Shown here: positions 1-8,326 of the stretch, piece by piece | Layout of the letters: the number at the start of each line of letters is the position of its first letter | How positions within the stretch are numbered: the stretch's first letter is position 1 | NCBI RefSeq assembly: GCF_947258575.1 | Contig: NZ_CAMYIV010000012.1 | Span: 62,001-126,000, forward strand | DNA: 64,000 nucleotides | From: an uncultured Alcanivorax sp. | GTDB lineage: Bacteria; Pseudomonadota; Gammaproteobacteria; Pseudomonadales; Alcanivoracaceae | Reading direction: 5' to 3' | Notes under the pieces: generated by a model | The model's database searches: none | What the model saw: only the letters and a program-made list of their open reading frames with translations | What the model was told of the DNA's origin: nothing | Made by a program: the position numbers and the translations under genes

Positions 1-1268
1 TGCGTATGCCGGGCACCGATGGTCTGCGCATGCTCAAGATCCTGCAGCGCAAGAATCCGGACCTGCCGGTGATTATCATGACCGCCCATTCCGATCTGGA
101 TTCGGCGGTGGCCTCCTATCAGGGCGGGGCCTTTGAATACCTGCCCAAGCCTTTTGATGTGGATGAGGCGGTAGCGCTGGTGCGCCGCGCCATCAAGCAC
201 CGGGAAGAATCCCGCGGTGAACAGCCCGCAGCGGTGGAGGAAGAATCCACCGAAATTATCGGTGAAGCACCGGCCATGCAGGAGGTGTTTCGCGCCATTG
301 GCCGGCTCAGCCATTCCAACGTCACCGTATTGATCAATGGCCAGTCCGGTACCGGTAAGGAGCTGGTGGCACGGGCCCTGCACAGCCATTCCATGCGTCG
401 GGAAAAGAATTTCGTGGCCCTTAACATGGCAGCCATTCCCAAGGATCTGATCGAGTCCGAACTGTTTGGCCATGAAAAAGGGGCGTTTACCGGTGCCAAC
501 AACCAGCGCGTTGGCCGTTTCGAGCAGGCCAATGGCGGCACCCTGTTTCTCGATGAAATCGGTGATATGCCGCTGGAAGCGCAGACCCGTCTGTTGCGGG
601 TATTGCAGGAAAGTGAGTTTTACCGGGTCGGTGGTACAACACCAATCCATGTGGACGTGCGGATTATTGCTGCCACCCACCAGGATTTGGAAAAACTGGT
701 GAAGGAAGGGGACTTCCGGGAAGATTTGTTCCACCGGTTAAACGTGATTCGCATCCATATTCCGCGTATGGCCGAGCGCCGCGAAGACATTCCCCGGCTG
801 GCAAATTATTTTCTCCAGCGTGCAGGCCATGAATTGGGTGTGGAGCCGAAAATTCTGCACAAGGATACCGAGAAATATCTGTCTGCTCAGGCGTGGCCAG
901 GCAATGTGCGGCAGCTGGAAAATACCTGTCGCTGGCTGACCGTAATGGCGTCTGGCCGCGAAGTCCTGGTGGATGATTTGCCCCCGGAGTTGAAAGAAGC
1001 GGGTGCGGCCAAGGGGGCTGATGTGTCCGGCGACTGGCTCAAGTCTCTGCGCAACTGGGCCGATCGCGCCCTGTCTCAGGGTGAGCGAAGCATTCTTGAG
1101 CAGGCGGTTCCCGGCTTTGAGCGCACCATGATCGAAGTAGCCCTGCAGCACACCGGCGGCCGTAAGCGAGATGCCGCCGCTTTGCTCGGCTGGGGTCGCA
1201 ACACCCTCACCCGCAAGATCAAGGAGCTGGATATGGAGGGGCAGTTGAGTGGTGGGGAGGAGGATTGA
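1..1268 (+). CDS. ntrC: Nitrogen regulation response regulator NtrC (5' truncated)
   Basis: Sigma-54-dependent activator of nitrogen-assimilation genes, phosphorylated by NtrB. The window opens inside the receiver domain, so the phospho-acceptor Asp is missing. The visible part starts at the MPGTDGL segment and keeps the conserved receiver residues MTA and KPFD. The AAA+ domain follows, with Walker A GQSGTGKE, the sigma-54 contact loop GAFTGA and Walker B LFLDEIGD. The C-terminus is a Fis-type helix-turn-helix (RKRDAAALLGWGRNTLTRKIKEL region). The frame stays open to base 1, so the first ATG at 6 is internal and not the start. The stop lies a few bases before a heptamer-armed palindrome. Partner ntrB (glnL) should lie just outside the window. 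The family call is firm. Confidence 0.95.
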   Translation, partial: RMPGTDGLRMLKILQRKNPDLPVIIMTAHSDLDSAVASYQGGAFEYLPKPFDVDEAVALVRRAIKHREESRGEQPAAVEEESTEIIGEAPAMQEVFRAIGRLSHSNVTVLINGQSGTGKELVARALHSHSMRREKNFVALNMAAIPKDLIESELFGHEKGAFTGANNQRVGRFEQANGGTLFLDEIGDMPLEAQTRLLRVLQESEFYRVGGTTPIHVDVRIIAATHQDLEKLVKEGDFREDLFHRLNVIRIHIPRMAERREDIPRLANYFLQRAGHELGVEPKILHKDTEKYLSAQAWPGNVRQLENTCRWLTVMASGREVLVDDLPPELKEAGAAKGADVSGDWLKSLRNWADRALSQGERSILEQAVPGFERTMIEVALQHTGGRKRDAAALLGWGRNTLTRKIKELDMEGQLSGGEED

Positions 1269-1273
1269 TAAAG

Positions 1274-1430
1274 CAGTTAACAGTGAACAGTGAATAGTTA
1301 ACAGTTCGCGGGACTGGATTTCAGGTTCTGCAACGCAAGAGGCCGCGCCCATACTCTGGGCGCGGCCTCTTGCGTTGGGGAATAACGAGCGCAAAATCGC
1401 GAACTGTTTACTGTTTACTGTTCACTCTCG
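1274..1430. repeat. Heptamer-armed palindrome, copy A
   Basis: The left arm (1274-1310) reads as phased heptamers CAGTTAA, CAGTGAA, CAGTGAA, TAGTTAA, CAGTTCG followed by CG. The reverse complement of the right arm (about 1398-1430) reads CAGTAAA, CAGTAAA, CAGTTCG, CG in the same phase. Between them sits a perfect 20-bp hairpin. The complement of the stop codon of the minus-strand lipoprotein gene (1422-1424) lies inside the right arm. Confidence 0.8.
1332..1376. terminator. Perfect 20-bp hairpin between ntrC and the convergent lipoprotein gene
   Basis: Bases 1332-1351 are exactly complementary to 1357-1376, with a 5-nt loop (TACTC). The stem is very GC-rich (GGCCGCGCCC core). It lies between two convergent genes and could stop transcription from both sides, although no long T-run follows. 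It is also the core of palindrome copy A. Confidence 0.6.
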
Positions 1431-1889
1431 AAGTCCGTTCGCTGTCAGTCCTTCAATCTTCCACTTCCCGTCTTCCCGCCAGTCACTCACCACCCGGTAG
1501 CTGTCGGCGTTGTCGGGCATAACACTTTGGCCTCCCCAGGCGAAGGCGGTGAAGGTGACGCGGGCGTGGCGCTGGGTGACCGGATCCAGCTCGATGTTGA
1601 CCTGGGTGATGGCCAGCTGGCGCTTCGGGTAGCGCAGGAAGGTTCCCATCAGTAGACGCCGCACCTCGTCCCGTTGCAGGGAGTGGCTGCCCCGCTGAAT
1701 CTCTGCCGGGTCGGTGAGCGTGTCCATCACAGCGCCGGTATCACCGGCTTCTATTGCTGTTTCGAGATTTTGCAGCGCGTCCAGAATCGCCTGCTCGGGG
1801 GGTGTCTTGCTGCAGCCGGCGACCAACAGTTGCAGGGTAAACAGCAGCAGGTATGCTGAGGTCTTTCTGCAGACAAGTGCAGCTCTCAT
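1422..1889 (-). CDS. Putative lipoprotein, possibly NTF2/SnoaL-like
   Basis: 155 residues. It has a signal peptide with lipobox LVAGC, giving a predicted lipidated Cys26, so it is probably anchored in the outer membrane. The mature part begins with a short helix (PEQAILDALQNLETAIEAGD). It continues with alternating strands and ends in a WREDGKWKIEG segment, the layout seen in NTF2/DUF4440-like small lipoproteins. I recognise no catalytic motif and give no function. A Shine-Dalgarno-like AAGGGG lies about 12 nt before the ATG. That ATG overlaps the divergent pip start codon (shared CATG), so each gene's leader lies inside the other's coding sequence. Confidence 0.65.
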   Translation of the reverse strand: MRAALVCRKTSAYLLLFTLQLLVAGCSKTPPEQAILDALQNLETAIEAGDTGAVMDTLTDPAEIQRGSHSLQRDEVRRLLMGTFLRYPKRQLAITQVNIELDPVTQRHARVTFTAFAWGGQSVMPDNADSYRVVSDWREDGKWKIEGLTANGLRE

Positions 1890-2811
1890 GGCGTTATTCC
1901 CCTTGCCGGACAGTTATCGGCAGTCTCTGGTGTCGGTAGGCCAGGGGCACCAGCTTTACGTGGAAGAAAGCGGCAACCCGGACGGTGTGCCCGTGGTGGT
2001 GCTGCACGGCGGGCCCGGTGGCGGTTGTTCGCCGTTTATGCGCCGGTTTTTCGATCCCCGACGGTTCCGCATTATTCTCTTCGATCAACGAGGTAGCGGT
2101 CAAAGTCGTCCCTTGGCGTCGATCCGTGACAATACCACCGCGCATCTGATTGCTGATCTTGAGTCTCTTCGCGAAGCCCTGGGTGTGCAGCAATGGCGAG
2201 TGTTCGGTGGCTCCTGGGGTGTCACTCTGGCGTTAGCCTATCTGGCGGCGCATCCGCAGCGAGTCGCCGGTATGGTGTTGCGGGGCGTTTTTCTTTGCCG
2301 GCAGCAAGACCGTGACTGGCTTTATACGTCAGGGGGTGCGGCGAGGCTGTTTCCTGAGGCGTGGCAGGTATTGCAGCAACAAGCGCCGCCTGGCGAGGGG
2401 AACCTGCTGCAGCGCTATCATCAGGGGCTACAGGGAGATCGAGCCCGCTATCATGCCCGCAGCTGGTGTAACTGGGAGTCTACTCTGGCGTTAACGTCAG
2501 TGTTGCCGCCCGGTGACGCCAGCGATGATGAGTTATGCATGGCCATGCAGGAAACCCATTATTTTCTCAACGACGGTTTCCTGGCCACGCCATTGCTGGC
2601 GGCTTGTGCCGGCATGACCCTGCCGGTGGAAATTGTTCACGGCAGCCGGGATTTCGTCTGCCCGGCAGATCAGGCCCTTGCGCTGCATCAGGTCTTGCCG
2701 GGCAGCCGCCTCCACTGGGTGGAGGGGGGCAGTCATTCGTCTTCTGACCCGGCGATTGCCAATGCGCTGGTGGCGGCAGTGAAGCGACTGGAAAAGAGGA
2801 TTGACGATTGA
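1888..2811 (+). CDS. pip: Proline iminopeptidase
   Basis: Alpha/beta-hydrolase of peptidase family S33, releasing N-terminal proline from peptides in the cytoplasm. The frame is open further upstream, but similarity to the family begins at MALFPLPDSY, giving 307 residues, close to the usual length. Visible motifs are the oxyanion segment HGGPGGG (residues 40-46), DQRGSGQS, and the nucleophile elbow GGSWGVTLAL (Ser109). The probable acid lies in HGSRDFVCP and the catalytic His in GGSHSS. The predicted start overlaps the start of the divergent lipoprotein gene, and the ribosome binding site is weak, so the start is less certain than the function. The stop overlaps the start of dtd (TTGA). Confidence 0.88.
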   Translation: MALFPLPDSYRQSLVSVGQGHQLYVEESGNPDGVPVVVLHGGPGGGCSPFMRRFFDPRRFRIILFDQRGSGQSRPLASIRDNTTAHLIADLESLREALGVQQWRVFGGSWGVTLALAYLAAHPQRVAGMVLRGVFLCRQQDRDWLYTSGGAARLFPEAWQVLQQQAPPGEGNLLQRYHQGLQGDRARYHARSWCNWESTLALTSVLPPGDASDDELCMAMQETHYFLNDGFLATPLLAACAGMTLPVEIVHGSRDFVCPADQALALHQVLPGSRLHWVEGGSHSSSDPAIANALVAAVKRLEKRIDD

Positions 2812-3245
2812 AGGTGTTGTTGCAGCGTGTCAGCGAAGCATCGGTAACGGTATCCGGCGATTGTGTAGGGCGTATCGGTAAAGGTCTGCTGTTGCTGGTT
2901 GGTATTGAGGTCGGTGACGATGAGGCTACGGTCGCGCGGATGGCGGAAAGAACGGTGGGTTACCGGGTGTTTGCCGATAGCGATGAAAAGATGAACCTGG
3001 ATGTGCGGGATATCCATGGGGCAATTCTTGCCATATCCCAGTTTACTCTGGCGGCGGATACCCGCAAAGGGCGTCGGCCCAGCTTCAGCAAGGCTGCCCC
3101 GCCGGAGCAGGGGAAAAAACTGTACGACTGCTATCTGCGGGAACTGGAGAAGCAGAATATTCCAGTGGGCAGCGGTGTATTTGGTGCCGACATGCAGGTT
3201 CAGCTCGTCAATGATGGGCCCGTCACATTTCTTTTGAGCTCGTGA
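2808..3245 (+). CDS. dtd: D-aminoacyl-tRNA deacylase
   Basis: Hydrolyses D-amino acids mischarged onto tRNA (classically D-Tyr), and glycine mischarged onto tRNA-Ala, as a homodimer in the cytoplasm. The 145-residue length is typical. Both family signatures are present: SQFTLAADTRKGRRPSF and the NDGPVT segment near the C-terminus, which carries the Gly-cisPro element. The start is TTG and overlaps the pip stop codon, which indicates translational coupling in a two-gene operon. A 9-bp hairpin (CTTTGCAAT, TGT loop, ATTGCAAAG; 3252-3272) follows the stop and may terminate the operon, although its T-run is poor. Confidence 0.93.
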   Translation: MKVLLQRVSEASVTVSGDCVGRIGKGLLLLVGIEVGDDEATVARMAERTVGYRVFADSDEKMNLDVRDIHGAILAISQFTLAADTRKGRRPSFSKAAPPEQGKKLYDCYLRELEKQNIPVGSGVFGADMQVQLVNDGPVTFLLSS

Positions 3246-3264
3246 CAGCGGCTTTGCAATTGTA

Positions 3265-3292
3265 TTGCAAAGGCTCTCGCCTTGTTTATGAT
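3265..3292 (+). promoter_or_regulatory. Candidate sigma-70 promoter of the DUF3015 gene
   Basis: TTGCAA (3265-3270), a 16-nt spacer, then TATGAT (3287-3292). The -35 box falls in the right arm of the hairpin behind dtd. A 5' leader of about 125 nt would precede the ATG at 3424. Called by eye only. Confidence 0.35.
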
Positions 3293-3423
3293 GAAGTTTG
3301 TTACCTGATTACGGGTGACGGGGAGAGCACGGAGCAGCATCGCTGCAACAGGGTTGCGAAATACAGCCTGGTGCTGTGAAGTATCCCCAGGGACGACCTA
3401 TAAAAACTTGGAGGTATCTCAGA

Positions 3424-3906
3424 ATGAAAAAGACGCTTATCGCTGCCACTCTGCTTGGCGCTTCTACTTCTGCCATGGCCGTAGCACCGGGTGGTCCGGG
3501 CTGTGGTTGGGGCAACTTGTTGTTCGAAGGCAACTCCGGTCTGCCCATGCACCTGCTGGCGACCATTGTGAACGGCACCTCCGGCAACGCCACCTTTGGT
3601 ATGACTACCGGCACCAACGGTTGCGATACCAATGGTTCTCTGACCTACAGCGGCCAGAGCCTGCTGGGCATGACCGGTGTGATGGAAGAAGTGGCTCAGG
3701 ATATGGCTACCGGTGAAGGCGAAGCCCTGACCGCACTGTCTGTATCCATGGGTGTCGAAGCTGGTGATCGTGCCCGTTTCAATGCCGCCATGCATGAAAA
3801 CTTTGCTGTTATCTTTCCGCACCAGGATGTAACCGCCGAGGAAGTCATGGCCAGCATCACCGAGGTAATGAAGCAGGACGAGAGCCTGTCCAAGTACCTG
3901 GCGTAA
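3424..3906 (+). CDS. DUF3015 family secreted protein
   Basis: 160 residues starting at MKKTLIAATLLG, preceded by a strong GGAGGT ribosome binding site. The open frame extends 16 codons upstream, but that part lacks a binding site and would bury the signal peptide. Cleavage is expected after AMA (residue 19). The mature protein begins with the family block APGGPGCGWGN and has a FGMTTGTNGCDTNG segment, the hallmark of DUF3015. Its two cysteines (in GCGW and GCDT) could form a disulfide. Such proteins are periplasmic or extracellular and of unknown function. The gene has its own promoter candidate and a clear terminator, so it is probably monocistronic. Confidence 0.82.
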   Translation: MKKTLIAATLLGASTSAMAVAPGGPGCGWGNLLFEGNSGLPMHLLATIVNGTSGNATFGMTTGTNGCDTNGSLTYSGQSLLGMTGVMEEVAQDMATGEGEALTALSVSMGVEAGDRARFNAAMHENFAVIFPHQDVTAEEVMASITEVMKQDESLSKYLA

Positions 3907-3929
3907 ACGGTTAACCACGTTTACTAACA

Positions 3930-3956
3930 AGCCCCGCCCAACGGCGGGGCTTTGTT
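3930..3956 (+). terminator. Rho-independent terminator after the DUF3015 gene
   Basis: AGCCCCGCC and GGCGGGGCT pair perfectly (9 bp, CAAC loop) and are followed by TTTGTTT. It lies 24 nt after the stop codon. Confidence 0.9.
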
Positions 3957-4020
3957 TGTCTGATCTGCCATTGCAGATCCAGGCCTGAATTCTTCCCGCT
4001 CGAATCACGGATAATACCGG

Positions 4021-5850
4021 ATGCGCACTGGACTGCTTTGTGTGCTGCTGTGCTGGATTGCCCCGGCGTTGGCCGCGAACCTCCCTCCCTCCCTGGTCGA
4101 CCTTGCCGCTTCGTCACGATGGCAGGCGCTCATGCATGTGAATCCTGGTGCTACCCTGCGTGATCGGGGCCGCAGTTATATCGACGACGATAATTATTTC
4201 CTGGCGGATAACGGCAAGGATGATGTGCTTGCCGAATTGCGAGCAACGGTGACGGCGCTTGAGCCGGAGAAAGCGCCTGAACGTTGTCGTTTTCCCGCCC
4301 GCTATCGCTTTCTGGCCGGGCATTTAAGCTGGCAGGATGAGACTCCGTTTGCCCATTGCGAGGACTATTCCGAATGGCGTGCTGCGGTGCAGGCCAGTCG
4401 GGCCGTACTGGTTTTTCCGGCCGCGTATCTGAACAGCCCGTCGTCCATGTTCGGCCATACCCTGTTGCGCCTGGATCAGGGTGAAGACAGTGCGGTGTGG
4501 TTGTCCTGGGCGGTGAATTTCGGGGCGGTGTCCAGTGAGGCCGATAATTCCTTTTTCTATATCTATCGTGGGCTGGCCGGCGGCTACCCCGGTCGCTTTG
4601 CCCTGGTACCCTATGTGCAAAAAATTCAGGAATATTCCCACATGGAAAATCGCGACATGTGGGAGTACACCCTGGATCTGGATCAGCAGGAAATTGACTG
4701 GCTGATCGAGCATCTCTGGGAACTGAAAGACATCAATTTCGATTACTACTTTTTTGACGAAAATTGCTCCTTCCGTCTGCTGGAGCTGGTGGAGGTGGCC
4801 CGCCCGGATTCGCAGCTGCTCACGGAGCTGCGATTTGCCGAAGTGCCGGTGAATACGGTCCGTGCCCTGGACGATCGCGGCCTGATCAGTGAGCGTCATT
4901 ACCGCCCCTCCAAGGCGGTGGAGCTGGATAATCTGCGTCGCCAGATGGCGCCCGATCAGCAGCAGTTGGCCCGTCGTCTTGCGGATGATCCCGGGTTAAT
5001 GGAATCGGACGCGTTTCAGCAGGCCGGGGCGCAGCAGCAGGCGCTGATGGTGACCACCGCCTACCGCTATCTGCGGCTGGTCAATCGAAAAGGGGCCAGG
5101 GACCCGGAAGCCGCCAAGGATTCCTTTACCTTACTGACCGAGATGAACCGGCTGCCGAAGGTGGATGTGCCGGAAACCGTGGATCCCGAGCCGCCGGAAT
5201 CCGGCCACGGCACCCAGATGCTGGCACTGGCGGGAGGCCAACGCGAAGGGAACCAGGATTTTGGCGAGCTGAGTTACCGGCTCACCTACCATGACTTGCT
5301 GGATAATAATTACGGGTTTTTGCGTGGCGCACAGATACAGGGACTTGGGCTGACGTTGCGCAGCACGGAATCCGGTGATCCACGACTGGAAGAACTGGAT
5401 GTGGTGAGCATTCGCTCGCTGGCACCCCGTAACCGTTTCAGCAAACCGCTGAGCTGGTATGTGGAGGGTGGCCTGGAGAGGGCCTGGGCGGGGCGGCGCC
5501 GGCTGGTGCGTTATGTTCAGGGCGGCGCGGGTGGCAGCTGGGCCATGGGCAACTGGCAGCCCTACCTGTTAACCAGCCTGCGAATGGAAAATAATAGCGA
5601 CTTCGATACCTTCCTCACCCCCGGGGCCGGGCTGGATGCCGGTCTGCTCTACCAGCGCGGGCGCTGGCAATGGCAAGTGGGCAGTGTGGGACATTACTTC
5701 ACCAACGATACCTATCGACATACCTCCGAGCTTGCCGTGCACTGGGCCTTTGCCCGACAGCACGGGCTGCGGGCATCGCTGAGCCGGGAAGGCTGGCGCG
5801 GGGATGGCGATAACGAGTTCAAACTGCAATGGCGATGGTACTTCGACTGA
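4021..5850 (+). CDS. DUF4105 (Lnb N-terminal domain) periplasmic protein
   Basis: 609 residues with a signal peptide (cleavage near ALA-AN, residue 19). Residues about 115-260 form the DUF4105 domain. It has the conserved SSMFGHTLLRLD (His146) and DENCSFRLLELVE (Cys249) blocks, a His/Cys pair like that of papain-like LRAT/NlpC enzymes. Residues about 390-609 look like a beta-strand-rich region ending in an aromatic residue pair (RWYFD). The domain family includes Lnb, a lipoprotein N-acyltransferase described in Bacteroidota. Whether this homologue acylates anything is unknown. The last 22 nt overlap the next gene, a lipoprotein hydrolase, so the two are probably co-transcribed. Confidence 0.8.
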   Translation: MRTGLLCVLLCWIAPALAANLPPSLVDLAASSRWQALMHVNPGATLRDRGRSYIDDDNYFLADNGKDDVLAELRATVTALEPEKAPERCRFPARYRFLAGHLSWQDETPFAHCEDYSEWRAAVQASRAVLVFPAAYLNSPSSMFGHTLLRLDQGEDSAVWLSWAVNFGAVSSEADNSFFYIYRGLAGGYPGRFALVPYVQKIQEYSHMENRDMWEYTLDLDQQEIDWLIEHLWELKDINFDYYFFDENCSFRLLELVEVARPDSQLLTELRFAEVPVNTVRALDDRGLISERHYRPSKAVELDNLRRQMAPDQQQLARRLADDPGLMESDAFQQAGAQQQALMVTTAYRYLRLVNRKGARDPEAAKDSFTLLTEMNRLPKVDVPETVDPEPPESGHGTQMLALAGGQREGNQDFGELSYRLTYHDLLDNNYGFLRGAQIQGLGLTLRSTESGDPRLEELDVVSIRSLAPRNRFSKPLSWYVEGGLERAWAGRRRLVRYVQGGAGGSWAMGNWQPYLLTSLRMENNSDFDTFLTPGAGLDAGLLYQRGRWQWQVGSVGHYFTNDTYRHTSELAVHWAFARQHGLRASLSREGWRGDGDNEFKLQWRWYFD

Positions 5851-6770
5851 TCCTGCTGACCGGGCTAGCCATGGCGCTGACCGGCTGCAGCAAACTGTTC
5901 TTCTATCCCATGGAGCCCTGGGTGCAAAACCCGGAAAACCAGGGGCTCAACTACGAGGATGTGGTGCTGATCCATCCGCGCGGGCTGCGCCTGCATGGCT
6001 GGTGGCTGCCGGCCGCCGGTGAGGGTCATGTGCGCGGCACCGTGTATTTTCTCCACGGCAATGCCCAGAACATCAGCACCCACCTGGCCAGCGTGCAGTG
6101 GCTGCCGGCGCGGGGCTATAACGTTTTTCTGCTTGATTACCGGGGTTATGGCCTGTCAGAGGGCAAGCCAAAACTGCCGGCGGTATTCGACGATGTGCAG
6201 CTGGGGCTGGACTGGTTGCGCAATGCCAAGGGTGCTGAGGGCCCGCTGACGGTGTTTGGTCAGAGTCTGGGTGGCGCCATGGCAACCACGGTGCTGGGCG
6301 ATACCGAGAATCAGGGCGCGGCGGACTGCGTGGTGCTGGAGGCGGCCTTTGCCAGCTATCGAGGTATCACCAGTGATGTGATGCAAGGGAGTTGGTTGTT
6401 GTGGCCACTGCGCTGGCTGGTGGTGCCGGGCATGCCCGGCCCGGACCTGGACCCGGAATCCCGTATTGCCGGGGTGGCACCGACGCCCTTGCTGGTGATG
6501 CACAGTGAAGACGACCCGATTATCCCCTATGACCACGGCAAGCGCTTGTTTGCCGCTGCCGACGAGCCGAAAACGTTCCAGCGCTTGCGCGGCGGACATA
6601 TCGAAAGCACCCGGGATCCGTCGGTGCAGCAGCGCATAGTGGATTTTCTGCAGCACAATGGTTGCGCCGCAGCGGCGCCAACGCCGCCGGCCCGTAAGGA
6701 CGGCATGGAGGGCTTGGCCCCGTTGCCGTTGCCACCTGCGCCAACCGGCAATAATGGCTACCGCTTTTGA
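5829..6770 (+). CDS. Alpha/beta-hydrolase lipoprotein
   Basis: 313 residues (or 311 from the second ATG at 5835). The signal peptide ends in lipobox LTGC, so Cys20 is probably lipidated. The fold is an alpha/beta hydrolase of the BEM46/YfhR type: oxyanion motif FLHGNAQN, DYRGYGLSEG, nucleophile elbow FGQSLGGA (Ser146), acid in HSEDDPIIPY and His in GGHIES. The C-terminal tail is proline-rich. Substrate unknown; short acyl esters or lipids at the membrane are plausible. It overlaps the DUF4105 gene by 22 nt, which couples the two products in translation. It is followed by a large inverted repeat. Confidence 0.82.
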   Translation: MAMVLRLILLTGLAMALTGCSKLFFYPMEPWVQNPENQGLNYEDVVLIHPRGLRLHGWWLPAAGEGHVRGTVYFLHGNAQNISTHLASVQWLPARGYNVFLLDYRGYGLSEGKPKLPAVFDDVQLGLDWLRNAKGAEGPLTVFGQSLGGAMATTVLGDTENQGAADCVVLEAAFASYRGITSDVMQGSWLLWPLRWLVVPGMPGPDLDPESRIAGVAPTPLLVMHSEDDPIIPYDHGKRLFAAADEPKTFQRLRGGHIESTRDPSVQQRIVDFLQHNGCAAAAPTPPARKDGMEGLAPLPLPPAPTGNNGYRF

Positions 6771-6799
6771 TGAAGGTATCTGCCGGGCGTGAGACTGAG

Positions 6800-6905
6800 C
6801 GTAGGGGGTAGATTAGGCCGAAGGGCGTAATCCACCATGAGCTGGGAGAGTGTTCGATGTGCCTGGTCTGGTGGATTACGCCCTTCGGCTAATCTACCCC
6901 CTACG
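6800..6905. repeat. Long near-perfect inverted repeat (GATTACGCCCTTCGG family)
   Basis: Bases 6800-6837 and 6869-6905 are inverted copies (38 versus 37 nt, differing by one deleted base) around a 31-nt loop. Core words are GTAGGGGGTAGATTAG and GTGGATTACGCCCTTCGG. Repeats of this wording are common between genes in many proteobacteria. The tatC stop codon (complement CTA, 6901-6903) lies in the right arm. The element separates the convergent hydrolase and tatC genes and could act as a bidirectional terminator. Confidence 0.85.
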
Positions 6906-7659
6906 GGTCAGGCGTTTCCTGCTGCTTCTGCTTTTCCCGTCGAATCAGCCGCGCGGCCAGCAGCCCCACCTCGAACAGAAACCACATGGGCAGCGCCAGC
7001 AGGGTCTGGCTAATGATATCCGGCGGGGTAAGCAACATTCCCACCACGAAACAGCCGACCACCACATAGGCGCGGGCGCCGGCCAGTTTTTCCACGGTGG
7101 TGGCGCCGGTGCTCACCAGCAGCACGATGGCGATGGGTAATTCAAAGGCCAGCCCGAACGCCAGGAACAGGGCCAGCACGAAATCCAGATAGCTGCTGAT
7201 ATCCGTGGTCACCGCCACCCCTTCCGGGGCAATGGCGGTAAAGAACTGGAACATCAGCGGAAATACCACGAAATACGCAAAGGCGGCGCCAGCGTAGAAC
7301 AGCAGCACGCTGCTGCCCAGCAGGGGAATTGCCAGGCGCTTTTCATGCCGGTACAGGCCCGGAGCCACAAAGGCCCAGGCCTGATGCAGGATAAAGGGCA
7401 TGGCCACGAAGATGCTCAGGTACAGGGTCAGTTTGAAGGGCGCCAGGAACGGTGAGGCGACGCCGGTGGCGATCATGCTGGTGCCTTCGGGCATGGCCTG
7501 CATCAGCGGTTTGGCCACCAGGGTGTACAGTTCCCGAGAGAAATAGAACAGCCCCAGAAACACCACGAAGATGGCTGCCATGGCTTTGAGCAGGCGATTG
7601 CGCAGTTCCAGCAAATGGGCAATCAGTGGTTGGCCGGAATCGTTGCTGGCGTCATTCAT
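6901..7659 (-). CDS. tatC: Sec-independent translocase subunit TatC
   Basis: Multi-spanning core of the twin-arginine translocase, which with TatB recognises RR signal peptides. 252 residues from MNDASNDSG; the longer open frame merely overlaps tatB. The N-terminal [14 protein letters not shown], with the conserved E and R, precedes the first membrane span. The conserved [15 protein letters not shown] segment, the [17 protein letters not shown] loop and six hydrophobic stretches are visible. The start overlaps the tatB stop by 8 nt. The Tat system probably exports the PhoD-type phosphatase encoded at 52.7 kb. Confidence 0.96.
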   Translation of the reverse strand: MNDASNDSGQPLIAHLLELRNRLLKAMAAIFVVFLGLFYFSRELYTLVAKPLMQAMPEGTSMIATGVASPFLAPFKLTLYLSIFVAMPFILHQAWAFVAPGLYRHEKRLAIPLLGSSVLLFYAGAAFAYFVVFPLMFQFFTAIAPEGVAVTTDISSYLDFVLALFLAFGLAFELPIAIVLLVSTGATTVEKLAGARAYVVVGCFVVGMLLTPPDIISQTLLALPMWFLFEVGLLAARLIRREKQKQQETPDP

Positions 7660-8005
7660 GGCGCGGTGGTTCCTGGGGTTTTTCGCTGTCGTCGGCGGCG
7701 TCCGCTTGCGAGTCGCGGGGCGTTCTCGCCTTGGCAATCTGTTCCGGGCTTAGCAGGCTTTCCTTGGCGTCGCGAATGCTGTCTTCGTCCAGGCCCATCT
7801 CGCGCATCTGCTTTTCCATGCGCTCGCGCATGTCCTGGGTCACCGCTTCGCGTTCCAGTTCGTTTTTCAGGTGGTTGAAAGTGGAGCGGGCACGGCCGAC
7901 CCACTGACCGAGAGTGCGCGCCACGGTGGGCAGGCGCTCCGGGCCGAGCACCACCAGACCGATGATGAAAATCAGGGAAAGTTCGGCGAAGCCGATATCG
8001 AACAT
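7652..8005 (-). CDS. tatB: Sec-independent translocase subunit TatB
   Basis: 117 residues. One N-terminal membrane helix ([21 protein letters not shown]) is followed by the conserved GPERLP motif, an amphipathic helix and a charged, disordered tail. GPERLP and the greater length separate it from TatA. It lies between tatA and tatC, 44 nt after tatA and overlapping tatC by 8 nt, in the usual order tatABC. Confidence 0.95.
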   Translation of the reverse strand: MFDIGFAELSLIFIIGLVVLGPERLPTVARTLGQWVGRARSTFNHLKNELEREAVTQDMRERMEKQMREMGLDEDSIRDAKESLLSPEQIAKARTPRDSQADAADDSEKPQEPPRHE

Positions 8006-8049
8006 GGAAACCTCTTAACGGGGCATGGGAAAGCTCGAAGCCAGGCGAA

Positions 8050-8283
8050 TCAGGCTTGGTCTTTTTCCTTGTCCTTCTCGGTTTTCTGCTCGGTGGTGTC
8101 CTTCTCGTCTTCGGCCAGACGCTTCTGGTCCTGCTCTTCCTCGCCGTCTTTCATGGCGTTCTTGAAGCCTTTTACAGCCCCACCCAAGTCGCCGCCCATA
8201 TTGCGCAGTTTCTTGGTGCCGAACAGAAGAACCACGATGGCCAGAAGGATCAGTAACTGCCAAATGCTGATGCCGGAAAACAT
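8050..8283 (-). CDS. tatA: Sec-independent translocase subunit TatA
   Basis: 77 residues from [12 protein letters not shown]; an in-frame upstream extension of 10 codons has no family support. It has a single membrane helix followed by the [21 protein letters not shown] amphipathic region typical of TatA, then a highly charged Glu/Lys/Asp tail. It oligomerises to form the Tat pore. It follows hisE by 43 nt in the his-tat gene run known from Pseudomonas. Confidence 0.95.
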   Translation of the reverse strand: MFSGISIWQLLILLAIVVLLFGTKKLRNMGGDLGGAVKGFKNAMKDGEEEQDQKRLAEDEKDTTEQKTEKDKEKDQA

Positions 8284-8326
8284 GCTGTCTCTCTCCAGTA
8301 GGTCAGGCGCCAATAGTCAGGGCGGT

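Noticed and set aside
1714..1887. 58-codon upstream extension of pip
   Set aside because: It reads antisense through the lipoprotein gene and lacks a ribosome binding site. Pip similarity starts at the ATG at 1888.
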